From assembly GCA_036924085.1 (NCBI GenBank), contig JAVGWX010000002.1:85120704-85184703 (forward strand): a DNA stretch of 64,000 nt. Direction: 5' to 3'. Under the pieces are notes generated by a model. That model did no database searches and had not been told where the DNA came from. It saw only the letters and a list, made by a program, of their open reading frames with translations. Positions 23,752 through 36,616 of the stretch are shown piece after piece (the first letter of the stretch is position 1; every line of letters begins with the position of its first letter). The DNA comes from Ariolimax columbianus (taxonomy: Eukaryota; Mollusca; Gastropoda; Stylommatophora; Arionidae). The translations under genes and the position numbers were made by a program.

Positions 23752-26700
23752 GACTAAACTTATGATCTGCTATTTTTTTTCAAATCGCTTTCTACTCAAT
23801 TTTGATTTTAGAAACATTAGATTTTCTGGTCAGTAAAATTACTTGAAAGTGAGTGGAAATATTTTTAACTTATCCACATAATTAGTGAAATAAAGTTGCA
23901 ATACATTTCAAAGTGCTGAAAATTGTTCAAACGTATAATATGCAATTTTTTTTCAAATCGCCTTCAATTTTGATTTTAGAAACATTGGTTTTTCTTGTAA
24001 GTAAAATTACATGTAAGTCAGTGGAAATGCTTTTAACTTATCCACATAATTAGTGCGTTACAATTGCAATACATTTCAAAGTGCTGAAAATTGTCTGAAC
24101 TTATGATATGCTATTTTTTTACAAATCGCTTTCAATTTTTATTTTAGAAACATTGGTTTTTCTTGTCAGTAAAATTACATGTAAGTCAGTGGAAATGCTT
24201 TTAACTTATCCACATAATTAGTGCGTTACAATTGCAATACATTTCAAAGTACTGAACATTGTCTTAGTTTATGATTGGCAATTTTTTTTTAAATCCCGTT
24301 CTACTCAATTGTGATTTCAGAAACATTGGTTTTTCTTGTTAGTAAAATTACTTGAAAGTCAGTGGAAATGCTTTTAACTTATCCACATAATTAGTGCGTT
24401 AAAATTGCAATACATTTCAAAGTTCTGAAAATTGTTCAAACTTATAATATGCAATTTTTTTTCAAATCGCCTTTAATTTTGATTTTAGAAACATTGGTTT
24501 TTCTTGTAAGTAAAACTACTTAAAAGTGAGCGGAAATGCGTTTAACTTATCCACATAATTAGTGCGTTAAAATTGCAATACATTTCAAAGTGCTGAAAAT
24601 TGTTCAAACTTATAATATGCAATTTTTTTTCAAATCGTCTTCTACTCAATTTTGATTTTAGAAACATTGGTTTTTCTTGTCAGTAAAATTACTTGAAAGT
24701 CAGTGGAAATGCTTTTAACTTATCCACATAATTAGTGCGTTAAAATTGCAATACATTTCAAAGGGCTGAACATTGTCTTAGTTTATGATCGGCAATTTTT
24801 TTTCAAATTGCCTTTTACTCAATTTTGATTTTAGAAACATTGGTTTTTCGTGTTAGTAAAATTACTTGAAAGTCAGTGGAAATGCTTTTAACTTATCCAA
24901 ATAATTAGTACGTTAATATTGCAATACATTTCAAAGTGCTGAAAATTGTTTAAACTTATAATATGCAATATTTTTTCAAATCGCCTTCAATTTTGATTTT
25001 AGAACATTGGTTTTTCTTGTAAGTAAAATTACATGTAAGTCAGTGGAAATGCTTTGAACTTATCCACATAATTAGTGCGTTACAATTGCAATACATTTCA
25101 AAGTGCTGAAAATTGTCTGAACTTATGATATGCTTTTTTTTTACAAATCGCTTTCAATTTTGATTTTAGAAACATTGGTTTTTCTTGTCAGTAAAATTAC
25201 TTGAAAGTCAGTGGAAATGCTTTTAACTTATCCACATAATTAGTGCGTTAAAATTGCAATAAATTTCAAAGTGCTTAAAATTGTTTAAACTTATAATATG
25301 CAATTTTTTTTCAAATCGCCTTTAATTTTGCTTTTAGAAACATTGGTTTTTCTTGTCAGTAAAATTACATGTAAGTCAGTGGAAATGCTTTTAACTTATC
25401 CACATAATTAGTGCGTTACAATTGCAATACATTTCAAAGTGCTAAACATTGTCTTAGTTTATGATTGGCAATTTTTTTTCAAATCCCCTTCTACTCAATT
25501 TTGATTTTAGAAACATTGGTTTTTCTTGTTAGTAAAATTACTTGAAAGTCAGTGGAAATGCATTTACCTTATCCACATAATTAGTGCGTTACAATTGCAA
25601 TACCTTTCAAAGTGCTGAAAATTGTCTGAACTTATGATATGCTATTTTTTTACAAATCGCTTTCTACTCAATTTTGATTTTAGAAACATTGGTTGTTGTT
25701 GTTAGTAAAATTACTTGAAAGTCAGTGGAAATGCTTTTAACTTATCCACATAATTAGTGCGTTACAATTGCAATACATTTCAAAGTTCTGAAAATTGAAT
25801 AAACTTATGATCTGCTATTTTTTTTCAAATCGCTTTCTACTCAATTTTGATTTTAGAAACATTGGATTTTCTGGTCAGTAAAATTACTTGAAAGTCAGTG
25901 GAAATGCTTTTAACTTATCCACATAATTAGTGCGTTACAATTGCAATACATTTCAAAGTGCTGAAAATTGTCTGAACTTATGAAATGCTATTTTTTTACA
26001 AATCGCTTTCTACTCAATTTTGATTTTAGAAACATTGGTTTTTCTTGTCAGTAAAATTACTTGAAAGTCAGTGGAAATGCTTTTAACTTATCCACATAAT
26101 TATTTCGTCAAAATTGCAATACATTTCAAAGTGCTGAAAATTGTTCAAACTAATAATATGCAATTTTTTTTCAAATCGCCTTCAATTTTGATTTCAGAAA
26201 CATTGGTTTTTCTTGTAAGTAAAACTACTTGAAAGTGAGCGGAAATGCTTTTAACTTATCCACATAATTAGTGCGTTACAATTGCAATACATTTCAAAGT
26301 GCTGAACATTGTCTTAGTTTATGATCGGCAATTTTTTTTCAAATCGCCTTCTACTCAATTTTGATTTTAGAAACATTGGTTTTTCTTGTTAGTAAAATTA
26401 CTTGAAAATCAGTGGAAATGCTTTTACCCTATCCACATAATTAGTGCGTTACAATTGCAATACATTTCAAAGTGCTGAAAATTGTCTGAACTTATGATAT
26501 GCTATTTTTTTACAAATCGCTTTCTACTCAATTTTGATTTTAGAAACATTGGTTTTTCTTGTCAGTAAAATTACTTAAAAGTCAGTGGAAATGCTTTTAA
26601 ATTATCCACATAATTAGTACGTTAAAATTGCAATACATTTCAAAGTGCTGAAAATTGTTCAAACTTATAATATGCAATTTTTTTTCAAATCGCCTTCAAT

Positions 26701-26997
26701 TTTGATTTTAGAAACATTGGTTTTTCTTGTAAATAAAACTACTTGAAAGTGAGCGGAAATGCTTTTAACTTATCCACATAATTAGTGCGTTACAATTGCA
26801 ATACATTTCAAAGTGCTGAAAATTGTCTGAACTTATGATATGCTATTTTTTTACAAATCGCTTTCTACTCAATTTTGATTTTAGAAACATTGGTTTTTCG
26901 TGTTAGTAAAATTACTTGAAAGTCAGTGGAAATGCTTTTAACTTATCCACATAATTAGTGCGTTAAAATTGCAATACATTTCAAAGTGCTTAAAATT
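23752..26997 (+). repeat. Zone 4a mosaic satellite segment
   Basis: The segment opens with a GACTAAAC monomer of the 17951 type (23752; CATTAGATTTTCTGG, GAAATATTTTTAAC), then follows the C-A-D order of the zone-3 10-mer for a few monomers. It goes on to D after GGGCTGAAC (24775), B (25797), A with GAAATGC (25970), C (26143, preceded by TTATTTCGTCAAAATTGC), D (26311) and A (26484). The part from 25797 reappears at 28372 and 30092 within the 10-mers. No single period covers the segment. Confidence 0.82.
26311..26483 (+). repeat. Exemplar class D monomer (173 bp)
   Basis: Class D begins GTCTTAGTTTATGATCGGC after a monomer ending GTGCTGAACATT. It has T8 then CAAATCGCCTTCTACTCAA, so it combines a C-like CGCC with the longer 173-bp form, and it carries CTTGTTAG. 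Subtypes read GATTGGC (zones 3-4) or GATTTGC (zone 5). It is placed regularly within the HORs of zones 2 to 5; zone 1 has only a related GTCTTAG monomer (3086 and its copies). Confidence 0.9.
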
Positions 26998-27684
26998 GTT
27001 TAAACTTATAATATGCAATTTTTTTTCAAATCGCCTTCAATTTTGCTTTTAGAAACATTGGTTTTTCTTGTCAGTAAAATTACATGTAAGTCAGTGGAAA
27101 TGCTTTTAACTTATCCACATAATTAGTGCGTTACAATTGTAATACATTTCAAAGTGCTGAACATTGTCTTAGTTTATGATTGGCAATTTTTTTTCAAATC
27201 CCCTTCTACTAAATTTTGATTTTAGAAACATTGGTTTTTCTTGTTAGTAAAATTACTTGAAAGTCAGTGGAAATGCATTTACCTTATCCACATAATTAGT
27301 GCGTTACAATTGCAATACATTTCAAAGTGCTGAAAATTGTCTGAACTTATGATATGCTATTTTTTTACAAATCGCTTTCTACTCAATTTTGATTTTAGAA
27401 ACATTGGTTTTTCTTGTCGGTAAAATTACTTGAAAGTCAGTGGAAATGCTTTTAACTTATCCACATAATTAGTACGTTAAAATTGCAATACATTTCAAAG
27501 TGCTGAAAATTGTTTAAACTTATAATATGCAATTTCTTTTCAAATCGCCTTCTACTCAATTTTGATTTTAGAAACATTGGTTGTTCTTGTTAGTAAAATT
27601 ACTTGAAAGTCAGTGGAAATGCTTTTAACTTATCCACATAAATAGTGCGTTAAAATTGCAATACATTTCAAAGTGCTTAAAATT
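26998..27684 (+). repeat. 4-mer HOR (687 bp)
   Basis: The order is C (after GTGCTTAAAATT; TTTTGCTTTTAG; ACATGTAAG), D (GATTGGC, AAATCCCC, GCATTTACC), A (CTTGTCGGT) and a long C (CAATTTCTTTTC, GGTTGTTCTTG). The same four monomers begin the next block at 27685, 687 bp later, and again at 29405. Confidence 0.87.
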
Positions 27685-29404
27685 GTTTAAACTTATAATA
27701 TGCAATTTTTTTTCAAATCGCCTTCAATTTTGCTTTTAGAAACATTGGTTTTTCTTGTCAGTAAAATTACATGTAAGTCAGTGGAAATGCTTTTAACTTA
27801 TCCACATAATTAGTGCGTTACAATTGCAATACATTTCAAAGTGCTGAACATTGTCTTAGTTTATGATTGGCAATTTTTTTTCAAATCCCCTTCTACTCAA
27901 TTTTGATTTTAGAAACATTGGTTTTTCTTGTTAGTAAAATTACTTGAAAGTCAGTGGAAATGCATTTACCTTATCCACATAATTAGTGCGTTACAATTGC
28001 AATACATTTCAAAGTGCTGAAAATTGTCTGAACTTATGATATGCTATTTTTTTACAAATCGCTTTCTACTCAATTTTGATTTTAGAAACATTGGTTTTTC
28101 TTGTCGGTAAAATTACTTGAAAGTCAGTGGAAATGCTTTTAACTTATCCACATAATTAGTACGTTAAAATTGCAATACATTTCAAAGTGCTGAAAATTGT
28201 TTAAACTTATAATATGCAATTTCTTTTCAAATCGCCTTCTACTCAATTTTGATTTTAGAAACATTGGTTGTTCTTGTTAGTAAAATTACTTGAAAGTCAG
28301 TGGAAATGCTTTTAACTTATCCACATAATTAGTGCGTTACAATTGCAATACATTTCAAAGTTCTGAAAATTGAATAAACTTATTATCTGCTATTTTTTTT
28401 CAAATCGCTTTCTACTCAATTTTGATTTTAGAAACATTGGATTTTCTGGTCAGTAAAATTACTTGAAAGTCAGTGGAAATGCTTTTAACTTATCCACATA
28501 ATTAGTGCGTTACAATTGCAATACATTTCAAAGTGCTGAAAATTGTCTGAACTTATGAAATGCTATTTTTTTACAAATCGCTTTCTACTCAATTTTGATT
28601 TTAGAAACATTGGTTTTTCTTGTCAGTAAAATTACTTGAAAGTCAGTGGAAATGCTTTTAACTTATCCACATAATTATTTCGTCAAAATTGCAATACATT
28701 TCAAAGTGCTGAAAATTGTTCAAACTTATAATATGCAATTTTTTTTCAAATCGCCTTCAATTTTGATTTCAGAAACATTGGTTTTTCTTGTAAGTAAAAC
28801 TACTTGAAAGTGAGCGGAAATGCTTTTAACTTATCCACATAATTAGTGCGTTACAATTGCAATACATTTCAAAGTGCTGAACATTGTCTTAGTTTATGAT
28901 CGGCAATTTTTTTTCAAATCGCCTTCTACTCAATTTTGATTTTAGAAACATTGGTTTTTCTTGTTAGTAAAATTACTTGAAAATCAGTGGAAATGCTTTT
29001 ACCTTATCCACATAATTAGTGCGTTACAATTGCAATACATTTCAAAGTGCTGAAAATTGTCTGAACTTATGATATGCTATTTTTTTACAAATCGCTTTCT
29101 ACTCAATTTTGATTTTAGAAACATTGGTTTTTCTTGTCGGTAAAATTACTTGAAAGTCAGTGGAAATGCTTTTAACTTATCCACATAATTAGTACGTTAA
29201 AATTGCAATACATTTCAAAGTGCTGAAAATTGTTTAAACTTATAATATGCAATTTCTTTTCAAATCGCCTTCTACTCAATTTTGATTTTAGAAACATTGG
29301 TTGTTCTTGTTAGTAAAATTACTTGAAAGTCAGTGGAAATGCTTTTAACTTATCCACATAAATAGTGCGTTAAAATTGCAATACATTTCAAAGTGCTTAA
29401 AATT
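27685..29404 (+). repeat. 10-mer HOR, copy 1 (1720 bp)
   Basis: The unit is the 687-bp 4-mer (C D A C2) followed by six monomers (B at 28372, A with GAAATGC, C after TTATTTCGTCAAAATT, D, A, C2), in total 1720 bp. The variant CATAAATAGTGCG immediately before both 27685 and 29405 confirms the register. A four-monomer HOR has thus been incorporated as part of a longer one. Confidence 0.9.
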
Positions 29405-30951
29405 GTTTAAACTTATAATATGCAATTTTTTTTCAAATCGCCTTCAATTTTGCTTTTAGAAACATTGGTTTTTCTTGTCAGTAAAATTACATGTAAGTCA
29501 GTGGAAATGCTTTTAACTTATCCACATAATTAGTGCGTTACAATTGCAATACATTTCAAAGTGCTGAACATTGTCTTAGTTTATGATTGGCAATTTTTTT
29601 TCAAATCCCCTTCTACTCAATTTTGATTTTAGAAACATTGGTTTTTCTTGTTAGTAAAATTACTTGAAAGTCAGTGGAAATGCATTTACCTTATCCACAT
29701 AATTAGTGCGTTACAATTGCAATACATTTCAAAGTGCTGAAAATTGTCTGAACTTATGATATGCTATTTTTTTACAAATCGCTTTCTACTCAATTTTGAT
29801 TTTAGAAACATTGGTTTTTCTTGTCTGTAAAATTACTTGAAAGTCAGTGGAAATGCTTTTAACTTATCCACATAATTAGTACGTTAAAATTGCAATACAT
29901 TTCAAAGTGCTGAAAATTGTTTAAACTTATAATATGCAATTTCTTTTCAAATCGCCTTCTACTCAATTTTGATTTTAGAAACATTGGTTGTTCTTGTTAG
30001 TAAAATTACTTGAAAGTCAGTGGAAATGCTTTTAACTTATCCACATAATTAGTGCGTTACAATTGCAATACATTTCAAAGTTCTGAAAATTGAATAAACT
30101 TATGATCTGCTATTTTTTTTCAAATCGCTTTCTACTCAATTTTGATTTTAGAAACATTGGATTTTCTGGTCAGTAAAATTACTTGAAAGTCAGTGGAAAT
30201 GCTTTTAACTTATCCACATAATTAGTGCGTTACAATTGCAATACATTTCAAAGTGCTGAAAATTGTCTGAACTTATGAAATGCTATTTTTTTACAAATCG
30301 CTTTCTACTCAATTTTGATTTTAGAAACATTGGTTTTTCTTGTCAGTAAAATTACTTGAAAGTCAGTGGAAATGCTTTTAACTTATCCACATAATTATTT
30401 CGTCAAAATTGCAATACATTTCAAAGTGCTGAAAATTGTTAAAACTTATAATATGCAATTTTTTTTCAAATCGCCTTCAATTTTGATTTCAGAAACATTG
30501 GTTTTTCTTGTAAGTAAAACTACTTGAAAGTGAGCGGAAATGCTTTTAACTTATCCACATAATTAGTGCGTTACAATTGCAATACATTTCAAAGTGCTGA
30601 ACATTGTCTTAGTTTATGATCGGCAATTTTTTTTCAAATCGCCTTCTACTCAATTTTGATTTTAGAAACATTGGTTTTTCTTGTTAGTAAAATTACTTGA
30701 AAATCAGTGGAAATGCTTTTACCTTATCCACATAATTAGTGCGTTACAATTGCAATACATTTCAAAGTGCTGAAAATTGTCTGAACTTATGATATGCTAT
30801 TTTTTTACAAATCGCTTTCTACTCAATTTTGATTTTAGAAACATTGGTTTTTCTTGTCAGTAAAATTACTTAAAAGTCAGTGGAAATGCTTTTAACTTAT
30901 CCACATATTTAGTGCGTTAAAATTGCAATACATTTCAAAGGGCTGAACATT
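29405..30951 (+). repeat. 10-mer HOR, copy 2, departs in the ninth monomer
   Basis: Nine monomers follow copy 1 at +1720 (B at 30092 against 28372). Small differences include CTTGTCTGT for CTTGTCGGT and GTTAAAAC for GTTCAAAC in the C monomer near 30438. The ninth monomer (30779) has ACTTAAAAGTCAG and CACATATTTAG, unlike copy 1 but the ACTTAAAAG form is as at 26484, and a D after GGGCTGAAC follows at 30952 in place of C2. Confidence 0.86.
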
Positions 30952-31308
30952 GTCTTAGTTTATGATCGGCAATTTTTTTTCAAATCGCCTTTTACTCAAT
31001 TTTGATTTTAGAAACATTGGTTTTTCGTGTTAGTAAAATTACTTGAAAGTCAGTGGAAATGCTTTTAACTTATCCAAATAATTAGTACGTTAATATTGCA
31101 ATACATTTCAAAGTGCTGAAAATTGTTCAAACTTATAATATGCAATATTTTTTCAAATCGCCTTCAATTTTGCTTTTAGAAACATTGGTTTTTCTTGTAA
31201 GTAAAATTACATGTAAGTCAGTGGAAATGCTTTTAACTTATCCACATAATTAGTGCGTTACAATTGCAATACATTTCAAAGTGCTGAAAATTGTCTGAAC
31301 TTATGATA

Positions 31309-31320
31309 TTTTTTTTTTTT
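31309..31320 (+). other. Longest T-run seen, 12 bases
   Basis: In the class A monomer that starts near 31293 the usual GATATGC-T-run is replaced by GATAT followed by twelve T. Other monomers have T7 to T9 at this place. Loss of the interrupting GC and run extension fit replication slippage. It could also be a sequencing error. Confidence 0.7.
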
Positions 31321-31629
31321 ACAAATCGCTTTCAATTTTGATTTTAGAAACATTGGTTTTTCTTGTCAGTAAAATTACTTGAAAGTCAGTGGAAATGCTT
31401 TTAACTTATCCACATAATTAGTGCGTTAAAATTGCAATACATTTCAAAGTGCTTAAAATTGTTTAAACTTATAATATGCAATTTTTTTTTCAAATCGCCT
31501 TCAATTTTGCTTTTAGAAACATTGGTTTTTCTTGTCAGTAAAATTACATGTAAGTCAGTGGAAATGCTTTTAACTTATCCACATAATTAGAGCGTTACAA
31601 TTGCAATACATTTCAAAGTGCTGAACATT

Positions 31630-31802
31630 GTCTTAGTTTATGATTGGCAATTTTTTTTCAAATCCCCTTCTACTCAATTTTGATTTTAGAAACATTGGTT
31701 TTTCTTGTCGGTAAAATTACTTGAAAGTCAGTGGAAATGCTTTTAACTTATCCACATAATTAGTACGTTAAAATTGCAATACATTTCAAAGTGCTGAAAA
31801 TT
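31630..31802 (+). repeat. Hybrid monomer, D front and A tail
   Basis: The monomer begins as class D (GTCTTAG, GATTGGC, AAATCCCC) but ends as the zone-4 class A with CTTGTCGGT and AGTACG. In the 10-mer these are two successive monomers (D then A), so one monomer has been lost by recombination inside the shared TTTTAGAAACATTGG segment. Confidence 0.8.
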
Positions 31803-33348
31803 GTTTAAACTTATAATATGCAATTTCTTTTCAAATCGCCTTCTACTCAATTTTGATTTTAGAAACATTGGTTGTTCTTGTTAGTAAAATTACTTGAAAG
31901 TCAGTGGAAATGCTTTTAACTTATCCACATAATTAGTGCGTTACAATTGCAATACATTTCAAAGTGCTGAAAATTGTCTGAACTTATGAAATGCTATTTT
32001 TTTACAAATCGCTTTCTACTCAATTTTGATTTTAGAAACATTGGTTTTTCTTGTCAGTAAAATTACTTGAAAGTCAGTGGAAATGCTTTTAACTTATCCA
32101 CATAATTATTTCGTCAAAATTGCAATACATTTAAAGTGCTGAAAATTGTTCAAACTTATAATATGCAATTTTTTTTCAAATCGCCTTAAATTTTGATTTC
32201 AGAAACATTGGTTTTTCTTGTAAGTAAAACTACTTGAAAGTGAGCGGAAATGCTTTTAACTTATCCAGATAATTAGTGCGTTACAATTGCAATACATTTC
32301 AAAGTGCTGAAAATTGTCTGAACTTATGATATGCTATTTTTTTACAAATCGCTTTCTACTCAATTTTGATTTTAGAAACATTGGTTTTTCGTGTTAGTAA
32401 AATTACTTGAAAGTCAGTGGAAATGCTTTTAACTTATCCACATAATTAGTGCGTTAAAATTGCAATACATTTCAAAGGGCTGAACATTGTCTTAGTTTAT
32501 GATCGGCAATTTTTTTTCAAATCGCCTTTTACTCAATTTTGATTTTAGAAACATTGGTTTTTCGTGTTAGTAAAATTACTTGAAAGTCAGTGGAAATGCT
32601 TTTAACTTATCCAAATAATTAGTACGTTAATATTGCAATACATTTCAAAGTGCTGAAAATTGTTCAAACTTATAATATGCAATATTTTTTCAAATCGCCT
32701 TCAATTTTGCTTTTAGAAACATTGGTTTTTCTTGTCAGTAAAATTACATGTAAGTCAGTGGAAATGCTTTTAACTTATCCACATAATTAGAGCGTTACAA
32801 TTGCAATACATTTCAAAGTGCTGAACATTGTCTTAGTTTATGATTGGCAATTTTTTTTCAAATCCCCTTCTACTCAATTTTGATTTTAGAAACATTGGTT
32901 TTTCTTGTTAGTAAAATTACTTGAAAGTCAGTGGAAATGCATTTACCTTATCCACATAATTAGTGCGTTACAATTGCAATACATTTCAAAGTGCTGAAAA
33001 TTGTCTGAACTTATGATATGCTATTTTTTTACAAATCGCTTTCTACTCAATTTTGATTTTAGAAACATTGGTTTTTCTTGTCGGTAAAATTACTTGAAAG
33101 TCAGTGGAAATGCTTTTAACTTATCCACATAATTAGTACGTTAAAATTGCAATACATTTCAAAGTGCTGAAAATTGTTTAAACTTATAATATGCAATTTC
33201 TTTTCAAATCGCCTTCTACTCAATTTTGATTTTAGAAACATTGGTTGTTCTTGTTAGTAAAATTACTTGAAAGTCAGTGGAAATGCTTTTAACTTATCCA
33301 CATAATTAGTGCGTTACAATTGCAATACATTTCAAAGTGCTGAACATT

Positions 33349-34573
33349 GTCTTAGTTTATGATCGGCAATTTTTTTTCAAATCGCCTACTACTCAATTTT
33401 AGATTTTAGAAACATTGGTTTTTCTTGTTAGTAAAATTACTTGAAAGTCAGTGGAAATGCATTTACCTTATCCACATAATTAGTGCGTTAAAATTGCAAT
33501 ACATTTCAAAGTGCTGAAAATTGTCTGAACTTATGATATGCTATTTTTTTAAAAATCGCTTTCTACTCAATTTTGATTTTAGAAACATTGGTTTTTCTTG
33601 TCAGTAAAATTACTTGAAAGTCAGTGGAAATGCTTTTAACTTATCCACATAATTAGTGCGTTAAAATTGCAATACATTTCAAAGTGCTTAAAATTGTTTA
33701 AACTTATAATATGCTATTTTTTTTCAAATCGCCTTCTACTCAGTTTTTTATTTAAGAAACATTGGTTTTTCTTGTTAGTAAAATTAGTTGAAAGTCAGTG
33801 GAAATGCTTTTAACTTATCCACATAATTAGTGCGTTAAAATTGCAATACATTTCAAAGTGCTGAAAATTGTTCAAACTTATAATATGCAATTTTTTTTCA
33901 AATCGCCTTTAATTTTGATTTTAGAAACATTGGTTTTTTTTGTAAGTAAAACTACTTGAAAGTGAGCGGAAATGCTTTTAACTTATCCACATAATTAGTG
34001 CGTTACAATTGCAATACATTTCAAAGTGCTGAATATTGTCTTAGTTTATGATTTGCAATTTTTTTTCAAATCGCCTTCTACTCAATTTTGATTTTAGAAA
34101 CATTGGTTTTTCTTGTTAGTAAAATAATTGAAAGTCAGTGGAAATGCTTTTAACTTATCCACATAATTAGTACGTTAAAACTGCAATACATTTCAAAGTG
34201 CTGAAAATTGTTTAAACTTATAATATGCAATTTTTTTTCAAATTGCCTTTAATTTTGATTTTAAAAACATTGGTTTTTCTTGTAAGTTAAACTACTTGAA
34301 AGTGAGCGGAAATACTTTTAACTTATCCACATAATTAGTGCGTTACAATTGCAATACATTTCAAAGTGCTGAACATTGTCTTAGTTTATGATCGGCAATT
34401 TTTTTTCAAATCGCTTTCAACTCAATTTTGATTTTAGAAACATTGGATTTTCTGGTCAGTAAAATAACTTGAAAGTCAGTGGAAATGCTTTTAACTTATC
34501 CACATAATTAGTGCGTTAAAATTGCAATACATTTCAAAGTGCTAAAAATTGTTCAAACTTATAATATGCAATT
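33349..34573 (+). repeat. Zone 5 start; left copy of the 29428-bp offset repeat
   Basis: The monomers are D with CAATTTTAGATTTT (33349), A with TTTTTTTAAAAATCGC, C with CTCAGTTTTTTATTTAAG (33696), C, D (GAATATT, GATTTGC), C (CAAATTGCC, GTAAGTTAAAC), D and C (34551). This is the order of the zone-5 9-mer. The same series, including the rare CTCAGTTTTTTATTTAAG, AAAATAACTTG and GTGCTAAAAATT variants, is at 62777-64000, exactly 29428 bp away, with only a handful of single-base differences. Confidence 0.88.
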
Positions 34574-35237
34574 TTTTTTCAAATCGCCTTCAATTTTGAT
34601 TTTAGAAACATTGGTTTTTCTTGTTAGTAATATTACTTGAAAGTCAGTGGAAATGCTTTTAACTTATCCACATAATTAGTGCGTTACAATTGCAATACAT
34701 TTCAAAGTGCTGAAAATTGTCTGAACTTATTATTTGCTATATTTTTACAAATCGCTTTCTACTCAATTTTGATTTTAGAAACATTGGTTTTTCTTGTAAG
34801 TAAAACTACTTGAAAGTGAGCGGAAATGCTTTTAACTTATCCACATAATTAGTGCGTTACAATTGCAATACATTTCAAAGTGCTGAACATTGTCTTAGTT
34901 TATGATTTGCAATTTGTTTTCAAATCGCCTTCTTCTTAATTTTGATTTTAGAAACATTGGTTTTTCTTGTTAGTAAAATTACTTGAAAGTCAGTGGAAAT
35001 GCTTTTAACTTATCCACATAATTAGTGCGTTAAAATTGCAATACATTTCAAAGTTATGAAAATTGAATAAACTTATGATCTGCTATTTTTTTTCAAATCG
35101 CTTTATACTCAATTTTGATTTTAGAAACATTGGTTTTTCTTGTCAGTAAAATTAGTTGAAAGTCAGTGGAAATGCTTTTAACTTATCCACATAATTAGTG
35201 CGTTACAATTGCAATACATTTCAAAGTTCTGAAAATT
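34551..35237 (+). repeat. Lead-in monomers C, A, D, B
   Basis: These four monomers (34551, 34719, 34892, 35065) carry rare variants: CTATATTTTTAC, CAATTTGTTTTC with CTTCTTCTTAATTTTG, and GCTTTATACTC. The same variants in the same order recur at 56238-57097, with one extra C-type monomer inserted at 56752. They seem to be a low-copy segment moved or copied within the array. Confidence 0.84.
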
Positions 35238-36616
35238 GAATAAACTTATGATCTGCTATTTTTTTTCAAATCGCTTTCTACTCAATTTTGATTTTAGAAA
35301 CATTGGATTTTCTGGTCAGTAAAATTACTTGAAAGTCAGTGGAAATGCTTTTAACTTATCCACATAATTAGTGCGTTACAATTGCAATACATTTCAAAGT
35401 GCTGAAAATTGTCTGAACTTATGATATGCTATTTTTTTACAAATCGCTTTCTACTCAATTTTGATTTTAGAAACATTGGTTTTTCTTGTCAGTAAAATTA
35501 CTTGAAAGTCAGTGGAAATGCTTTTAACTTATCCACATAATTAGTGCGTTACAATTGCAATACATTTCAAAGTGCTGAACATTGTCTTAGTTTATGATCG
35601 GCAATTTTTTTTCAAATCGCCTTCTACTCAATTTTGATTTTAGAAACATTGGTTTTTCTTGTTAGTAAAATTACTTGAAAGTCAGTGGAAATGCTTTTAC
35701 TTTATCCACATAATTAGTGCGTTACAATAGCAATACATTTCAAAGTGCTGAAAATTGTCTGAACTTATGATATGCTATTTTTTTACAAATCGCTTTCTAC
35801 TCAATTTTGATTTTCGAAACATTGGTTTTTCTTGTCAGTAAAATTACTTGAAAGTCAGTGGAAATGCTTTTAACTTATCCACATAATTAGTACGTTAAAA
35901 TTTCAATACATTTCAAAGTGCTGAAAATTGTTAAAACTTATAATATGGAAATTTTTTTCAATTCGCCTTCAATTTTGATTTTAGAAACATTGGTTTTTCT
36001 TGTAAGTAAAACTACTTGAAAGTGAGCGGAAATGCTTTTAACTTATCCACATAATTAGTGCGTTACAATTGCAATACATTTCAAAGTGCTGAAAATTGTC
36101 TGAACTTATGATATGCTATTTTTTTACAAATCGCTTTCTACTCAATTTTGATTTTAGAAACATTGGTTTTTCTTGTCAGTAAAATTACTTGAAAGTCAGT
36201 GGAAATGCTTTTAACTTATCCACATAATTAGTGCGTTAAAATTGCAATACATTTCAAAGGGCTAAACATTGTCTTAGTTTATGATCGGCAATTTTTTTTC
36301 AAATCGCCTTTTACTCAATTTTGATTTTAGAAACATTGGTTTTTCGTGTTAGTAAAATTACTTGAAAGTCAGTGGAAATGCTTTTAACTTATCCACATAA
36401 TTAGTGCGTTAAAATTGCAATACATTTCAAAGTTATGAAAATTGAATAAACTTATGATCTGCTATTTTTTTTCAAATCGCTTTCTACTCAATTTTGATTT
36501 TAGAAACATTGGTTTTTCTTGTCAGTAAAATTACTTGAAAGTCAGTGGAAATGCTTTTAACTTATCCACATAATTAGTGCGTTACAATTGCAATACATTT
36601 CAAAGCGCTGAAAATT
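35238..36616 (+). repeat. 8-mer HOR, first copy (1379 bp)
   Basis: The order is B (35238, after TTCTG), A, D (35584), A with GATTTTCGAAAC, C with ATATGGAAATTT, A, D after GGGCTAAAC (36271) and B after GTTATG. Its opener is the standard B, not B', which differs from all other 8-mers, so this may be the ancestral form. Confidence 0.87.

Larger units (their letters stand above)
30952..33348 (+). repeat. Zone 4b: 1537-bp partial repeat and mosaic
   Basis: D monomers after GGGCTGAAC at 30952 and 32489 are 1537 bp (nine monomers) apart. Both are followed by TCCAAATAATTAGTACG and a C monomer with CAATATTTTTTC. After that the two copies diverge: CTTGTAAG and a class A monomer in the first, CTTGTCAG and a class D monomer in the second. 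The segment ends before the D monomer at 33349, where zone-5 monomers begin. Confidence 0.82.
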
